A DNA stretch of 64,000 nucleotides from Steromphala cineraria (Eukaryota > Mollusca > Gastropoda > Trochida > Trochidae): the NCBI GenBank assembly GCA_916613615.1, contig OU744736.1, positions 5,420,330 to 5,484,329 of the forward strand, in the 5' to 3' direction. The notes beneath the pieces are model-generated. The model searched no databases. It worked only from the letters and a program-made list of their open reading frames with translations, and was not told where the DNA came from. Made by a program: the position numbers and the translations under genes. Positions 1 through 12,633 of this stretch are shown here, in pieces. How positions within the stretch are numbered: position 1 is the first letter of the stretch; each line of letters opens with the position of its first letter.

Positions 1-495
1 TTAACTGAAAAAGATATGCCCAAGTTACTTGCTGTGCATACAGCTGCTGAAGTAAAGTTTGTTACATTGCTGTGAGATAGGTACGCGTGTATATAGATGT
101 GCGCGTGTATCTGAGAGGGACAATTCAGATTCTTTCTTTTAACTGAGAGGGACAATTCAGATTCTTTCTTTTAACGTTAGTTTTATTAGTTAGATTTATT
201 TTCTTTGCCATATTTACTGCGGGAATTGATGTAACCGGTAATCTGAGTGACTCTGCAAACGAAAACCTATCAACAAATTTAATAGCAAACAATGAAGGAA
301 TCAATTATCCAGTTAATAAACCCTTCACAAAAAACACCTTTAAACAAGTTTACAAAACTAATAAAAGGCAATAAATGTTTTGAATAAATATGTAAAATAG
401 ATATTCAGAAACATAGTTAAATAATTATACAAAAAGATATACTCACCGAGACTGAACTAAAATACCTTCTGTTTTCACCTTCCCAACTTGAACAG
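1..495 (+). repeat. Dispersed repeat R1, copy 1 (cut by window edge)
   Basis: Bases about 100-495 align with 26,695-27,047 in direct orientation, with shared blocks such as TTTGCCATATTTAC, GAGTGACTCTGCAAA and AATAAAAGGCAATAAA. The core can be read as protein in both copies (FAIFTA followed by IDV and SDSANENL), but copy 2 stops right after NENL, while copy 1 runs on about 33 codons and has lost the AG splice-acceptor-like bases (ACTGCG against ACAGCC). Copy 1 also holds a 32-bp tandem duplication at about 110-174 that breaks the upstream frame. It may be a decayed exon plus 3' UTR or simply a mobile repeat. No family is recognised. Confidence 0.55.
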
Positions 496-719
496 AACGG
501 ATTTTGCAAGAATATTGACGGTCTGATTTTGATTATCAATTTGCATGAAATATGTGGTGAACAATGTGGTGATGGGAAATATATCTTTCAAAGTCCGAAA
601 TTTCCACCCAAAAAATTACAAATATTTATACTTCATTGAGGAATTTCAAAATTTTGCATTAGAGGTAGAAATTAACAAGGTCTTCAACATAACGGAATAA
701 CATCTCTCGCAAACAGTCT

Positions 720-3700
720 TTTCCAATCCATTGTTCAGAAAAGAGTATTTAAAAAAAGAAAAGAACTGACCATTGATCTTTGTTAAAAAATCAGATAGCC
801 AAAAGAATGTAGAAACAATGTGTGCGATAAAGGTTAAATATTAGGGTTATTTACCTCTTGTTGTACTGTTAATAACAGTATAAAAACGGTTTCAGACCAC
901 TATTTTATATTGAGATACATTATCTAAGATCCATTGCATGCATTAGGTATGTTAAGTAGTAAATCTAACACTTATCTGTATACAAAGAAAATGAAAATGG
1001 AGTATACTTTTTAAGGGTTAAGATATTTTCTTTTCTTAAACAAACGAAAATAATATCAAATGTTAGTTTTGAGTTAAGCGTTTGAAAAATATTTGGCAAT
1101 AGTTTTGTTTATGTTACTCAAATCAATCAATCAACTATACTCCCACTTTTGCAGTTATCTGAATCAACACTATCGCAAAAAAGTTGTCGTTTGACAAAAA
1201 TTGTCGACATAAACAAGAAACGAAGTATTTTCTTATACACATAGAATCCAATTAGATTTCCCTTGGTACCAATTGAATAATTCTGTGGTGTCTAGCCAAA
1301 TTGATTAACTTCCTGGTGCTTGGATAAATTGATTAATTCCTTTGTGTCAACATCAATGAAATATTTTCCTTCATCACCAGTAGACAAAGTCTAGATAGAG
1401 TGCACAGTATTGGTATTTTGTAAATCTTCTATTTGTTAAGGTGATTGTAAGAAAAGAGATAACTGGGAATTGTTGTCATAGTTATCATTTAACTATGACC
1501 ACATGGTTGGTTTGGGCGTTGTTTTCAGTGTGCTTACAACATTAACTCTTAAATTCTGTTTCCAAATACCACTGTAGTAATGATATTTTAAAATGTTGAT
1601 GGCTAATCTTAGCATTAATTTAAAGCAAACAGTGTTTAAAAACATTCGAGCGCTTAAACTATGTTCCAGCATAAATTACATACATATATACCTTCACATA
1701 CTTTTGAAGTAAGGAAATATTCAAAAAGAGTCTATGTAGTAGGCCTTGCAAATTATTTAGCAAAAGCAAGTGCTAGTATGCAACGCATATCCTGACGGGA
1801 GTATTTAGACTAATGGAATTGAATAAAATCTGAGTTTAGCTGACTCCTTGGTCTAGCAATAAGGAAGGATAAGGAACCTCTCCCACTGGTTAAGATACAT
1901 CAAACTGTCAACATGTTGGAATCTGATTGTTATTTAAAAAATCATTTCCAAATTTATTCAGTGAAACCAAAATGTTTCGAAAATTCTCAACAACACCAAA
2001 GTCATTTTTCCAAATAGTACGAATATCTATAAATTTCTTGTATTTATCTGAATTTAAAAGGACGAATAGATTTTGCTCTAACAATGTATGACGAGACAGC
2101 ATGTTTGACCAACAAAAAAAAAGGTTGAATCGATAGTAGACCAGAGTACATATTAATCCTGGAAAATAAGCACTTTTGGAAAGTGTGTTTGTTGCTACAA
2201 TGTCAAGATACCCTAACCTGTATGCAAGGACATCGTTCTATAATTCAAACTGTTAGTCCTTAACAACTCCCTTGATAGAACTTGGCTTACTGCTTGAGGC
2301 GCATTGACATTAAACCAAGAATTAGGCTGCCTGGATAAAAAGGGATTGAAGTAGTATCACCATTCATCATCAAGAAGAATATAGGACAGGTTCCTAATTT
2401 GCGCCGAGTAATGTCATCCCAGTTTTCACATTCCAGGTGATAATATGACATTGAAGTGTTTTGTCAAAATTATTATTTGATATTTTAATCACAATTATCA
2501 AATTGATTTATATTCATTTTCCATATTAATGTATTTATTTGCAAGAGATCATTTCTCTGCACCAAACTCAATCTGGGCACAATTTTAAATTCTCATATAT
2601 CGTTTATTTCATTTAATCTTGAAATGTGGGTATTTGTGTGCCTATGTGTTTGCAGTGCCTGGAGGGACAGCATTTGATTGCAGAAACCAGTGTAAGGTCG
2701 AAGATTACATACTATCATCCGTTGAATGTGTTTTTAGAATTAAGTGTCGTTAATCTTTTCTGAAGAGGATGTTGAAATTGTTTGCTATCAAATGAATGAA
2801 GGGATTGACAAACTCACTCAGTAGGCTGTATGTTGATTTTTATTATGTTCATTACAAAAATAAATGGATGATAACACATTTTACAGTTTAATCATACAAT
2901 ATCAATAATATTATTAAATTTGATGGTATATTGAATAAATATAAAGGTACCCAGATCCAGATAGGATTTTACCTTTTTTCCATCAAGACAGAGCTATGTA
3001 CAACTGATTAGCTGTTGGTGGTTAACTCTTAAAGTTTGAAAAACATTATTTACATTAGGTTACATTACCATCTTTGTAAAATAATCAATCAATTAAAACA
3101 AAATAATGGGATGACTTTAATATTACAAATATATAAACGTTTAAATTTTCTAAGTTATGTTGCATACATGAGTACCCTTCATGACATATTCAATCTTGTC
3201 TGTTAATCAAACCTCGTATATTCTCTCTTGAAGTAGAAAGTGTTCTTTTTCGTGTGACTGTCACAATCATTTGGAGTTTCTGTTGAAATGTCAACCGCAA
3301 ATGAAAGAAAATGTTTGTTTGAAGTTGAAAAATAGGGCCGATGTAAAGTTTCTGAAAAACAGATACTTGCAGATTTATGTTTAGGACAATGAAAAGTAAT
3401 GAAAAAAGAATTATACAGAAAACGTGGTGAATACTGAGGTTTAAATTAATCATGTATTGTCTTATAACAGATTGGTTTTCAATCAATCACAGAAATTGGC
3501 AGAAGATACCAGAGATTTTACATTGTTTTTATCTAATATTAGGCAGAAAACTATCAATTTAGGTGACGTGATTTACTTGGTAACAAACCCATTTTTCAAT
3601 TAAAATCAATACACAACAATTTCTACCTTAGTACCTAGTAACTTAGTAATCAAATTTCAACAATTGTAAGGCACACGTGTTTGACAATGTTATTTTTTAT

Positions 3701-4340
3701 TCTAAATTATGTTTTTAAAGCATTGCAGTTATTGATAGTTTTCTTCAGTTTAAATCTATCTCCTCACTCGTGTGTCGAAAAGCCTTTTTTGTAAGACAAC
3801 ATATTTCTTGGCAACTTAAAACCAACTTCATTAGTTTGTCGTTTCTACCAGATTGGGTCTATTTCCATCACTGACAACAATAGCTCCTCAATTATCTGTT
3901 ACAAGACTGCCAGTCTCAGTGTCTCCCTTCAGATCGTCAGCATAAAACTTGTATTCGTTGCTAGCAAATGAGGATAGACCATAATATTAGAGCTGTGTCA
4001 ACCAGTTTGTTATGACATCCTGTCAATCTTTTTTTATATATACAATGTCTTAAGTTTTTTTATTTTATTAGACAATGCCATACAATATCCTAATTTATAT
4101 ATATACATGTTTTCACGGAAAAGGAACTGTTCCTAGTGATCTATTTGGGTGTGCGAGGTACTCACTGTCTTAAACTAGTTTGGTAAGCTCTATTTGCTAC
4201 CATGAAACATTGATGTACATGAGGGAAGAATAATAATGATCCAATGAATCTATTTGGATAATGATATTGTGTTTAATAATAAGGTTATGATAATACAACT
4301 TCTACAAAGAAGGTTTGAAATGTGATTAGAAAGGTTTCAA
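720..4340 (+). repeat. Segmental duplication unit A (inverted partner 50.2-54.25 kb)
   Basis: Several stretches match the reverse strand further right: 720-930 with 54,090-54,250; 1,260-1,440 with 52,230-52,400; 2,640-2,830 with 51,090-51,260; 3,190-3,560 with 50,160-50,425. The same material also matches 22.1-23.3 kb in direct orientation, more weakly. Identity is interrupted by many small indels, so the duplication is old. I see no conserved coding frame in the unit's own direction. The rest of the stretch is AT-rich and featureless by eye. Confidence 0.7.
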
Positions 4341-4352
4341 AGTCAAGAATAT

Positions 4353-4833
4353 TATACAATTATAGACTGGTGATTCGGTTAATACGTGTTTTTATAGACC
4401 CGAGGAAAACAATATTGACCGAGGACGAAGTATTGACCGAATTCACAAGTCTATAATTGTTTTATTATGTCTCGGTTAAAAAAACGAAAAGGAAATAGAA
4501 AACTACAGGTATGAGCGGTATTTCGGCTCGATTGTTGGCAAGGACGGGTCAATGACGTCATGATAACAATAGCATGACGTCATGAAACAACGGTTTGACG
4601 TCATCGTCTCTATTTTTAGTAACTCAAGTCAATATCACTTTTGGTCGGACTCGGGGTCACGGGGGTCAAGTCAATATCACTTTCTGTCGACTGTCACGTG
4701 ACCGGTTCTCGACCAATCGGATTGCCAGAAAATTACGCCCACATAATAAAACATGCTGTTTGCATGTAAATCAAATGATGCAGATATATTTTTTTCCGCA
4801 TTTCAATTAAATAAATTCAAATTCGAGGAAAAA
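4353..4833 (+). mobile_element. Palindrome-headed CRE repeat, family 1, copy 1
   Basis: The element starts at ATACAATTATAGACTGGTGA and opens with a head palindrome that is partly deleted in this copy. The body follows, with three TGACGTCA sites at 4,553, 4,575 and 4,596 (spacing 22 and 21 bp), then GTCACGTGACC, then CGACCAATCGGATTG, and a tail CAAATTCGAGGAAAAA. Three related copies lie at 28,093-28,532 (+), 28,887-29,326 (-) and 47,473-47,915 (+). The tail after CACATAATA is shared only with the 47 kb copy. No coding frame is convincing. It is non-autonomous and its superfamily is unresolved. Confidence 0.75.
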
Positions 4834-5222
4834 TGTAAAAAACGTATATTTTAATATCATTGATAAAACTATTTCTGAAAATGCCCTATTTATCCTCATA
4901 TTTAATGTGGATACTTATATCGAGATATATAGTCAAACATGTAAGAAGGGAACTGTACTGATAATTAATCAGATAGTCTGACCAGCTTAAGTCTCATTGT
5001 TTTACACATAATACATTAAAAACCTATTGCAAAACAGTATCTAGTGTCCCAAAGGGAAAACATCCATTCAAATTTTAGGAATCATAAATTTGTTATAGCT
5101 TCTTAAATATTTCATTTTCAAAATTAGTTTTTAAATGCCCAATATAGCCTTATCAAAGGATATATGTCTTGATATAAAGTGCAATACATACTTTGGGATA
5201 AAGCATTACATTTCCTCTTTAA

Positions 5223-8200
5223 CCCTTATAGTGCCCGGCCTTTGACGCTATGCGCTCACGCAGTGCCGCTAACTTTTGGAGTTAACTCGAGATTTTGGTC
5301 AAAGTTGCACAAAAAATGTCGCTGAGGCGTTATCTATGTTCGGAAATTCATGAAATTTTAAGTGAAGAAAGCTGAGTTGTTTCCCATTCTATCAATGTAA
5401 ATTTGGATCATAAATGGCAACAATAAAAACGAATTTAACCTAATTATAAACGGCAGAGACGTTTTTCATGCAAATGTTCAGCTGAGGAACGTTAGCATAC
5501 CCTGATTTCATCGATTGTAATTAAATTGCCGTTATCTACAAAGTAATTTAATTGTTATTTATCAAGAAAGCGGATGTCAGTGATCATGTTGATGTGTTTA
5601 CTTCCTACATGCGATCGATTGTTCACGAAATAATACAAGTTATCTTTTTGTTTTCATTTGTTGAACATTGTTCGCCGTGACGTCATTGACAAACAAAGTG
5701 CAGTAAACGTACTGTGCACGCAAAGTCCTTGCAATTTTTCCACAGCCCGTTCACATGACTGAATTTCCATTCACAGAAAGTTATGGATTCGATCTTGAAA
5801 AGTATATAACTTTCGGAAACATTAGAGCTGAAATTATGTTGCTATCACAAGGTCGAAAACAAAAGCAGTTTCAAGCAGACAGAATCATGATTTGAGTCGC
5901 ATTTTTGCAAGCGCATAAACAACTCAATATATATTGTTGTACAATAAACTAAAACGATGAAAAAGTACAGATTATCAAAATAGAATTCATAAGCAAACTA
6001 TTGGAACAGTTTCCTATGTATGTTCTCACAGAAAATGCAAAACGATCGATCAGACCAAAGCGCGAAAAAATAGCGAGAACACATCACGGCAGTTTGGCAT
6101 TGCGAATTTGGTAGATTTCCTTTTCCACGTACATTTTACCATTGGCATGTATTTTCAATCACAATCACAGTTTGAATTGTGGTAAACATATATATATTAT
6201 AACCTTCAATAAATCCATAACATATCAAGCAAATTTGGTCACTGCCAGACGTATATCAAACTATTCTCTCGAGTTAAAATATAAAAAGGAAAATACCAGC
6301 TCGGTTTAAAAAATTATAGAAATCAAAATTAGATTAAAAAATAAATCTAACTATAATTTACCCTGAATAACACAAAGGAAGGTTGCAAACTATATATACG
6401 ATCAACTGAATATAATGTCTTTACTTGACATGGAAGAAAATGACTAAAATATTTAGAAGATAAAAACAGGCCGACTTGATTGACGCGTCGTCCACTCGCG
6501 GCGTTATGCACGATGAAATTCGCGCATTAAATATGGTGGGAAGGTTGTCGTACTTCAATGTTTTACTCTTTAAATTTCTCGCGTGCCTAAAATTTATCAA
6601 GCAACACATTTATCTATAATGTTCTTCATCTCTATCGAGGTTTTCGAAAGCCAATTTTTTTACATTGATGCTCTTCAGCGTCTGTTACTGGCCATGCACG
6701 CCCCTAGCTCAGCGAACAATCGGTTTCAATTATGAGATCATATTGGTGAATAGACCAGTAACTTTTTGTTTTTTGATAAAACTTTTATAAGCACACAATT
6801 TGTTTTACATTCTCTATTATATCAGATTGTATATTGCATCCAGGGATTCATTCATAAATTCATAAATAAATGACAAATAAAAAGCTATGTTCTTAATATA
6901 TTTCAAGAAATTAATCAACTTAAAAATCATATTGAGACTAGATACCCCTTAATTTTGCATAATTTCAAATTAAAATATCGTAAAAACTCTTTATCATTTA
7001 GATGAAATAATTCAAATGAAAAAAATAGATTGTTAAAATGGGATTGAATTATTAGAGAAAATAGAATAAAATATAATAAAAAATCGAGGATTTATACAGA
7101 AAAAATTTATATAAGTGTATTCAATAAACATGCATATGTTGATATTTATTATAGGCCTACAATAGGAAATGTGCGATGGCCCTTATACATTGAAAACATG
7201 CGCCCTGATCACTATTTTTTTTTTCATTTGATAGATTCAAGGAATACTGTATGATCACTTTCCATCTGATAAATTTCAGACATGCCACTTCATTTTATTC
7301 CTGTTCAGTATTTGTGTAAGCGTATCATAATAGTTAAGATATATTTATATGGCTTTGATAAATATAAGAAAATGTCCAATTCATTGAGAAAGACAGCAAA
7401 ACCAAAGCTCGACATTACACTAGTCAGCCGTCATCATCTAGATTTTTATTGCCACAGTCACTGTCATTGTAATCAAATGATTTTTTAAATATTTTTTTTA
7501 TTTCGGCAACAAGGGATTTCCCGTACTATATAAATAGCGCTTATGGTCGCGAGCAAAGTAGACCGGATATGACGGCAGAACATGCGAAGACGTCACGACT
7601 CGCGTGTCTCGTGATGTTCACCAGACGACAGGTGATTGTTCCGCGCCGAATAAAACGTTCGAATAATGGTTAAAACAAACTATCGTAATCCTTGGGTTGT
7701 CTATCCCTCAAATAAAGCGATTGAAATTCCCCCATAAATTTGGAAATAGAAAAATATTACAATGGCATATGATTGACATTATTTTGTCACAATAATTGTG
7801 TTATTTTCATAGGTAAACATTCACGGCCAAATATATTTATCCAGAGTAATTATCATTATGGAAATGACGTTTGCAATCCGTTGAATTTTATTCTGTATTT
7901 AGCACATATCGAGGAAAACACAAATATCAAAATGGTTTTGTGATTTACTCTTTCATTTCACTAAAACCAACAGACGCCCGTACCACATTAGCTCATAGAA
8001 ATAAGATCTCACGAAAGTGGTATCTACAATGTCACCGCCATTCTGTCAACAAAACAGCCGCGCAATGCAACGTGTACTACATTTTAGAATTATACGTTTT
8101 GCTATCTTGCACCCATCAAATCATGAAAACATGGACTCATACATAAACAAAAATAAAAATGCTATCTTTCGATGGTATTTTCAGGTAACGTTACTTATTT

Positions 8201-9550
8201 GTTCGATGTAAATGGGCTGTCAGTATTGGGAGGTCGCGAATGTTTGTTGTGTTTGTGTGACACGAAGTGTGCCAGAATGTTTTGCTATGTTGCCCCGCAT
8301 TTTTTTCTGAATTACGATAATTCACCTGATACGCATGACCTGAACATCGTTTATAAACTGTAGAGAATGTATCAGTCATTTCATTTCTAGAACAAACGTG
8401 GGTGTATCAAAATATCCAAATTAGAATTAGGTGTACTCTGTCCGCTGCCAGTTTGACTGGCCATTTTGTTTATTTCCATTCAAGATTTGGCAGTGACATA
8501 TGCCGGTTTGCCAAATACTTCGGGAAAGCGCTGCTGCACATTATTGCTAATTGATTACCGTATTCGTGTAAGATATCGATTTCAGTACCCATATAGCATG
8601 TTTTGTCAAGAATTTACGTTTGAAACAGAAATCTATGAGCAAGTTATGAATCATAGTAATTTTCCTCAGTCAAGGAATGATGGCCATTTTTACCAAATCA
8701 AAAGTAATAATTCATTAAGTCGGTTCATTAATTATTAAAATGCATTTTCCATTGTCAGTATGTGATTTCAAAACTAGAGATACTGTAGATTTTTGTAATA
8801 CTTTGGACTTTTCCTGTTTCATTATTTTTTGTCTGTTATGCTGGTGAATTATCTACACATGCATTTGAGAAAATTAACCCCCATCGGCCATGCCCAAGGA
8901 CCATATGTGTCCCAAATAGGTATTTTCATAAAACCAATTTTCTCTGTTAATATCAGGTTTAGTAGTACAAAAGTGGTATCAAATTAAATCTAATTCGACA
9001 GTGATTCTGAAAATGTGGGTTTAAATTATAATTGGTTGAGAAATTTTTACCCATGCATTGAAGAGGATTAACCCCTATCGGCCATGGTCATGGACCATAT
9101 GTGTCCTTATCATTGTATTTTGTTAAAAACTTAATATCTCTGTCAATATCAGGTCAAATAGTGTAAAAGTGGTATCACATTGATGACTTTGTTATGGAGA
9201 TTATTTAAAAATAGGTGTGAACTTCAATTGATTGATATAATTTTTCATTTGCATTGTAGAAAATTACCCCCAATGGCCATGCCCAGGGACCATAAGTGTC
9301 TCGATAGAATTATTTAGTAGAAAGCATTATATCTCTGTTAATATTGTGTTCTATATTGCAAACGTGGTACCAAATTAAAGCTATGTTTATAGAGATTCTA
9401 AAAAAATGACTGTCAACTTGAATCGGTGCAGGATTTTTTCAACTGCCATGGCTGAATATTGGGTTATGGCTAGGGACCATATATGGTCCTGCGGCATTAT
9501 GGGGAGTTTGGGGGGAGGGGCACATATATGGTCCTGGGGCACTATAAGGG
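5223..9550. mobile_element. Non-autonomous piggyBac-type DNA transposon
   Basis: The ends are inverted copies of CCCTTATAGTGCCC, and each is flanked by TTAA (5,219-5,222 and 9,551-9,554). TTAA targeting and ends that start with CCC are the hallmarks of piggyBac. The flanks prove insertion: the sequence left (dATATGTCTTGATAT region, 5,150-5,218) and right (GAGGTTTGAATTTGGAGC, 9,580s) are continuous in the neighbouring tandem copy at 9,758-9,880, where a single TTAA lies in CCTTTTTAAGTAGG. The inverted copy at 47,308-47,335 is also empty (CTACTTAAAGAGG). No transposase frame is seen in 4.3 kb, only frames under 92 codons, so it would need transposase in trans. Confidence 0.8.
8860..9480 (+). 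repeat. Four subterminal repeats of about 190 bp in the piggyBac-type element
   Basis: A unit built around GGCCATG(C/G)(C/T)CA(A/T)GGACCATATGTGTCC recurs at about 8,898, 9,092, 9,287 and 9,473, a spacing of 186-195 bp. The linker contains TCTCTGTTAATATCAGG and AAAGTGGTATCA in each full unit. The series stops just inside the right end, where GGACCATATATGGTCC is itself palindromic. Subterminal repeats of this kind often bind transposase; that role is an inference here. Confidence 0.75.
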
Positions 9551-9554
9551 TTAA

Positions 9555-10030
9555 GGAGATAATTTGCTAACCTTGAAAAACGAGGTTTGAATTTGGAGCT
9601 TATCAGAAGATGTGATTGATTCAAGGCAAGGAATGATTGTGAACATACAACATGAATCTGTAGTTTTGGTGAAATAATTTAGAAAATTCCTCGTAATCAG
9701 TATGACAGAAGAAATTACTTTGAATATTTGTCAGGGAGTGTAGCCTAATTAAAACATATATGTCTTGATATTAAGCGCATCTCATTCTCTGGGATAATGC
9801 ATTACATTTCCTTTTTAAGTAGGTCATTTGCTTACTTAAATTTAACCAAAACTTCTCAGTGAGGTTTGAATATTGAGCTTATCAGACGATGTGATTGAGT
9901 TTAGGCAAAGAATGATTGTGAACACAAATACTACATGAATATGTAGGTTTGGTTTGAATAGTTTAGGAAATTCTTCATAATCAGTACGACAGAGGAAATT
10001 ACTTTGAAGACTTGTCGGGGACTATACAGA
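9555..10030 (+). repeat. Tandem duplication of about 285 bp with empty insertion site
   Basis: The block GTATGACAGAAGAAATTACTT at about 9,700 recurs as GTACGACAGAGGAAATTACTT at about 9,985. Both units run from TTTGAAT(T/A)T(G/T)GAGCTTATCAG through GGAATGATTGTGAACA. The first unit is split by the piggyBac-type insertion at 5,219-9,554, while the second keeps an unbroken TTAA at about 9,816. No coding content is visible. Confidence 0.75.
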
Positions 10031-10059
10031 TCCACCTGAATAAGTTCAAAGTCTTCTTT

Positions 10060-12000
10060 AATTCTCATTTATTTACAATTTGTTAAGTTGAAGGTATTCA
10101 TTGCGGTTATATCAAAAAGTTTTAACCTGAGGTGTCTGTTTCCTCAAGACAGTATCCATCATATTGACCCAAATATGTACATGACAACTTCTTACAGTTT
10201 CATGTCATCCTTATTCAAATTTCATTAGTCTTGCTATATCATCCATCGCATATTATATGGAAGCTGTTCTCGTTAAGGACCGCCACCACTTGGATCAATA
10301 TTCATTACTTTCTTCTGTCAAAGAGGGCAATGAATCGAACAAGAAGAACTTGGGGCCACTAAACATTGATTAAGCATTACAAAAACAGTTTTGTTCAATT
10401 GCCTTTGTGCTCCTCTGAAAATACGATTCCAGTTGATGTTGCAATACAGGGTAATAGGATATCGAAGATAGTATTATGATCGGGGAAGACACCAAACATG
10501 TATTGTTTTCCATATGAATGTAATAATATTATATTTGTTTGTTGGGATAAAATTTATCATAGTTAAAGAATTAAATGAACACCCAAGTGGTTTTTGTGAT
10601 TTGCATATTATTAAATTATTTGTCGTTAAGTTTTATTCATACATTCCATTTGGCCACTGATTCTAAAGAAGTTTTGAAGAAAAATCAATCTAAAGATTTT
10701 TTTAATTAAAATGTATTATTTTTGAATTTATCATCATATTTTTTGCGCAATGTCTTCTACGGGGAAAAACATTCGCAGCAATGAAACATTTTATGTCATT
10801 TTTCAGTTTATGTTGGTAGTCTAAGGTTAATATCTACACTAGCGAGTCCTCTGAGTAACAATGTGTTAACACAATTATAATTAATTTCATTGACTTTTTA
10901 GTTAAAGATGTACATGTAATAATGCCTCATTTCTATTGTATATAAACGGGTTTTTTTTCGTTTTATTCATTAGCGAAAACGATAGTCATTGTGCCTTTTT
11001 ATTTTCAGCTGATCTTTTTAGATAAACAAATTCCTATTGATGATGACAGCATTTTCATTCCACATTACCGGCACAACCCAGATGACAAATTACTGCACAG
11101 TCTTGGATCATTCTCTTTGTTCAAAGTATTTGTCATTATTATTATTGGCTTTGGATAAGCATAAGAGTTATCTTAATCATGCTTGGGATACAAATCAGAA
11201 AATATAAAATCTGAGTTGCTTTGATCTTAACATTAACTTACAGTTTATTTAGTGTAGGAAGCGTCAACAAAGAAGTCAAGCCCAGCTTTCATCAACATCA
11301 TTAACAATAACTATATGTAAGATGATGGCATTGATCAATTATTCAAGAAAATGTTTCATCTATTGTTGAATGGTTTAGCTCTGTCTTCTATATCCATATA
11401 GAGGAGAATTGCTCCTGAATGACAAAATTGTCTGTCAAACACAAATAAAGGCAACACAAGATTGCAATTGTTTTCGCACTTGATAACCTTTCAATACACT
11501 TGAATATTGTTATTGTGACATTCCAGAATATGAATTTCAAAAGCATACGTTTCAGTCGTGCTGACATGCACCATTAAAAAGGCTATCCATAAATATACTT
11601 AACCGATTTCTTTAAGGTTATCTCCAAAATTTGATATCAACTAAGTTAATAATTAGGTCGAGGCTAATCTATTGAGGCATTGGAGAAATATGTTTGTTTC
11701 AATTTTATAATGATTCTTACTTATTGGACTGTGAATCTCCTCCAGGGTGCAGACGACTTTTATAAATTTAAAACATATTACATGTTACATCACGCAACGT
11801 TTTATAATGTATTTGAATTTCTTTTCTAATTCAAAAGCTTCGTTGGAAATAAAATTCCAATGAATTCTTCAGTTTAGCTTTATTACTTGATAACTAACAC
11901 CAGCTAGAAAGCAATAGATTAAACTGGTTTTTTCCCTCATTGTATAAGGTCCTTGGTTTTGTCATAACGAATAGTTTATATAAATCTCAGTTACAAAGTA
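10060..12000 (+). repeat. Segmental duplication unit B (inverted partners 45.3-47.5 and 47.9-49.2 kb)
   Basis: Reverse-strand matches include GAAGCTGTTCTCGTTAAGGA at 10,260 with the region near 46,830, the exon-like block at 11,009, AGCGTCAACAAAGAAGTCAAG at 11,260 with 45,990, and the 11,400-11,900 stretch with 45,400-45,900. A partial direct copy sits at 17,230-17,600 and a more diverged one at 15,430-15,720. The right-hand side holds two tandem versions of this unit, only one of which keeps the exon-like block. Confidence 0.75.
11009..11125 (+). CDS. Candidate internal exon, 39 codons, unknown gene (copy 1)
   Basis: The block is preceded by a pyrimidine-rich acceptor (CCTTTTTATTTTCAG) and followed by a GTATTT donor, and it is 117 bases long, exactly 39 codons with phase 0 at both ends. 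The peptide begins LIFLDKQIP and includes DDDSIF, HYRH and PDDKLLHSLGS, ending SLFK. The inverted copy at 48,443-48,559 has the same length, splice signals and frame. By eye the two differ by three amino acid changes (I/V, P/S, N/H) and two silent changes, with no indel, while the flanking DNA has indels. That pattern favours coding constraint, at least until recently. I do not recognise the protein family, and I could not find partner exons with confidence. It could be a relic of a duplicated gene. Confidence 0.5.
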
Positions 12001-12040
12001 TTATCTTTCCTGCTCTGCTATAAATATGGGGGTAATATTG

Positions 12041-12096
<56 letters not shown>

Positions 12097-12200
12097 CTCT
12101 CGATCTCTCGATCTCTCGATCTCTCTCTCTCGATCTCTCTCTCGAACTCTCTCTCTCGATCTCTCGATCTCTCTCTCTCTCTCTCGAACTCTCTCTCGAA
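12041..12200. repeat. CT microsatellite with CTCGAT interruptions
   Basis: A long run of (CT)n is interrupted by CTCGAT and CTCGAACT steps. It produces long open frames on both strands (Arg-Glu rich on minus, Leu-Ser rich on plus) that are artefacts. It abuts the palindromic element that starts at 12,224. Confidence 0.95.
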
Positions 12201-12223
12201 CTGTTTCAGCTGCAACACTATAA

Positions 12224-12625
12224 GTTATCACACTGCATAGCGGGTTACATTGGTATTTATTATTCCCGCGAAAGGTTTTATGCAACGAGCGGAACGCGAG
12301 TTGCATAAAACCTTTCAAGGGAATAATAAATACCGATGTAACCCGCTATGCAGTGTGATAACGAATTTATCTTACCGAATGTCTAAAACTATTGTTAAAA
12401 ACACAATCAGAAGTGAACAAAACCTTTATTTCAAAACAAAAACAAAGGTCCGAGTCACGGCATACTGGTTGACCTATGACCTTATCACGTGACTTTGAAT
12501 GATTGACGTGGAAGCACGCTTTACTCGCGGTGTATAAGGGATTTATTCTCCCTCGGTGAAGGTGTATATGGGAATTTGTTAAGGGTCACGTGAACCAATC
12601 AGAGATCGAGATTCTTACATGAGGT
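12224..12625 (+). mobile_element. Palindrome-headed repeat, family 2
   Basis: The head is a 139-bp inverted repeat (12,224-12,362). Its 63-bp arms begin GTTATCACACTGCATAGCGG and differ at only about three positions, around a short GC-rich loop (GAGCGGAACGCGA). The body contains TTATCACGTGACTTTG, GATTGACGTGGAAGC and, near the end, GGTCACGTGAACCAATCAGA. The right boundary is set where the LINE fragment begins and is approximate. There is no shared sequence with family 1 beyond the layout and the CACGTG and CCAAT motifs. Confidence 0.6.
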
Positions 12626-12633
12626 AGGATAAA

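Noticed and set aside
3190..3486. Frame starting MIENQSVIRQ, with a similar frame at 50,225-50,425
   Set aside because: The two frames are similar and their early indels are multiples of three, but they lie antisense to the unit, the second stops early, and no splice or motif evidence exists. A homology search could reopen this.
7500..7670. TATA-type promoter (CTATATAAATAGCG) inside the piggyBac-type element
   Set aside because: No open frame follows that could be a transposase, and one TATA-like word is expected by chance in AT-rich DNA.
12001..12318. Arg/Glu-rich protein frame and the Leu/Ser-rich frame opposite
   Set aside because: Translation of a CT microsatellite running into a palindrome; no other support.
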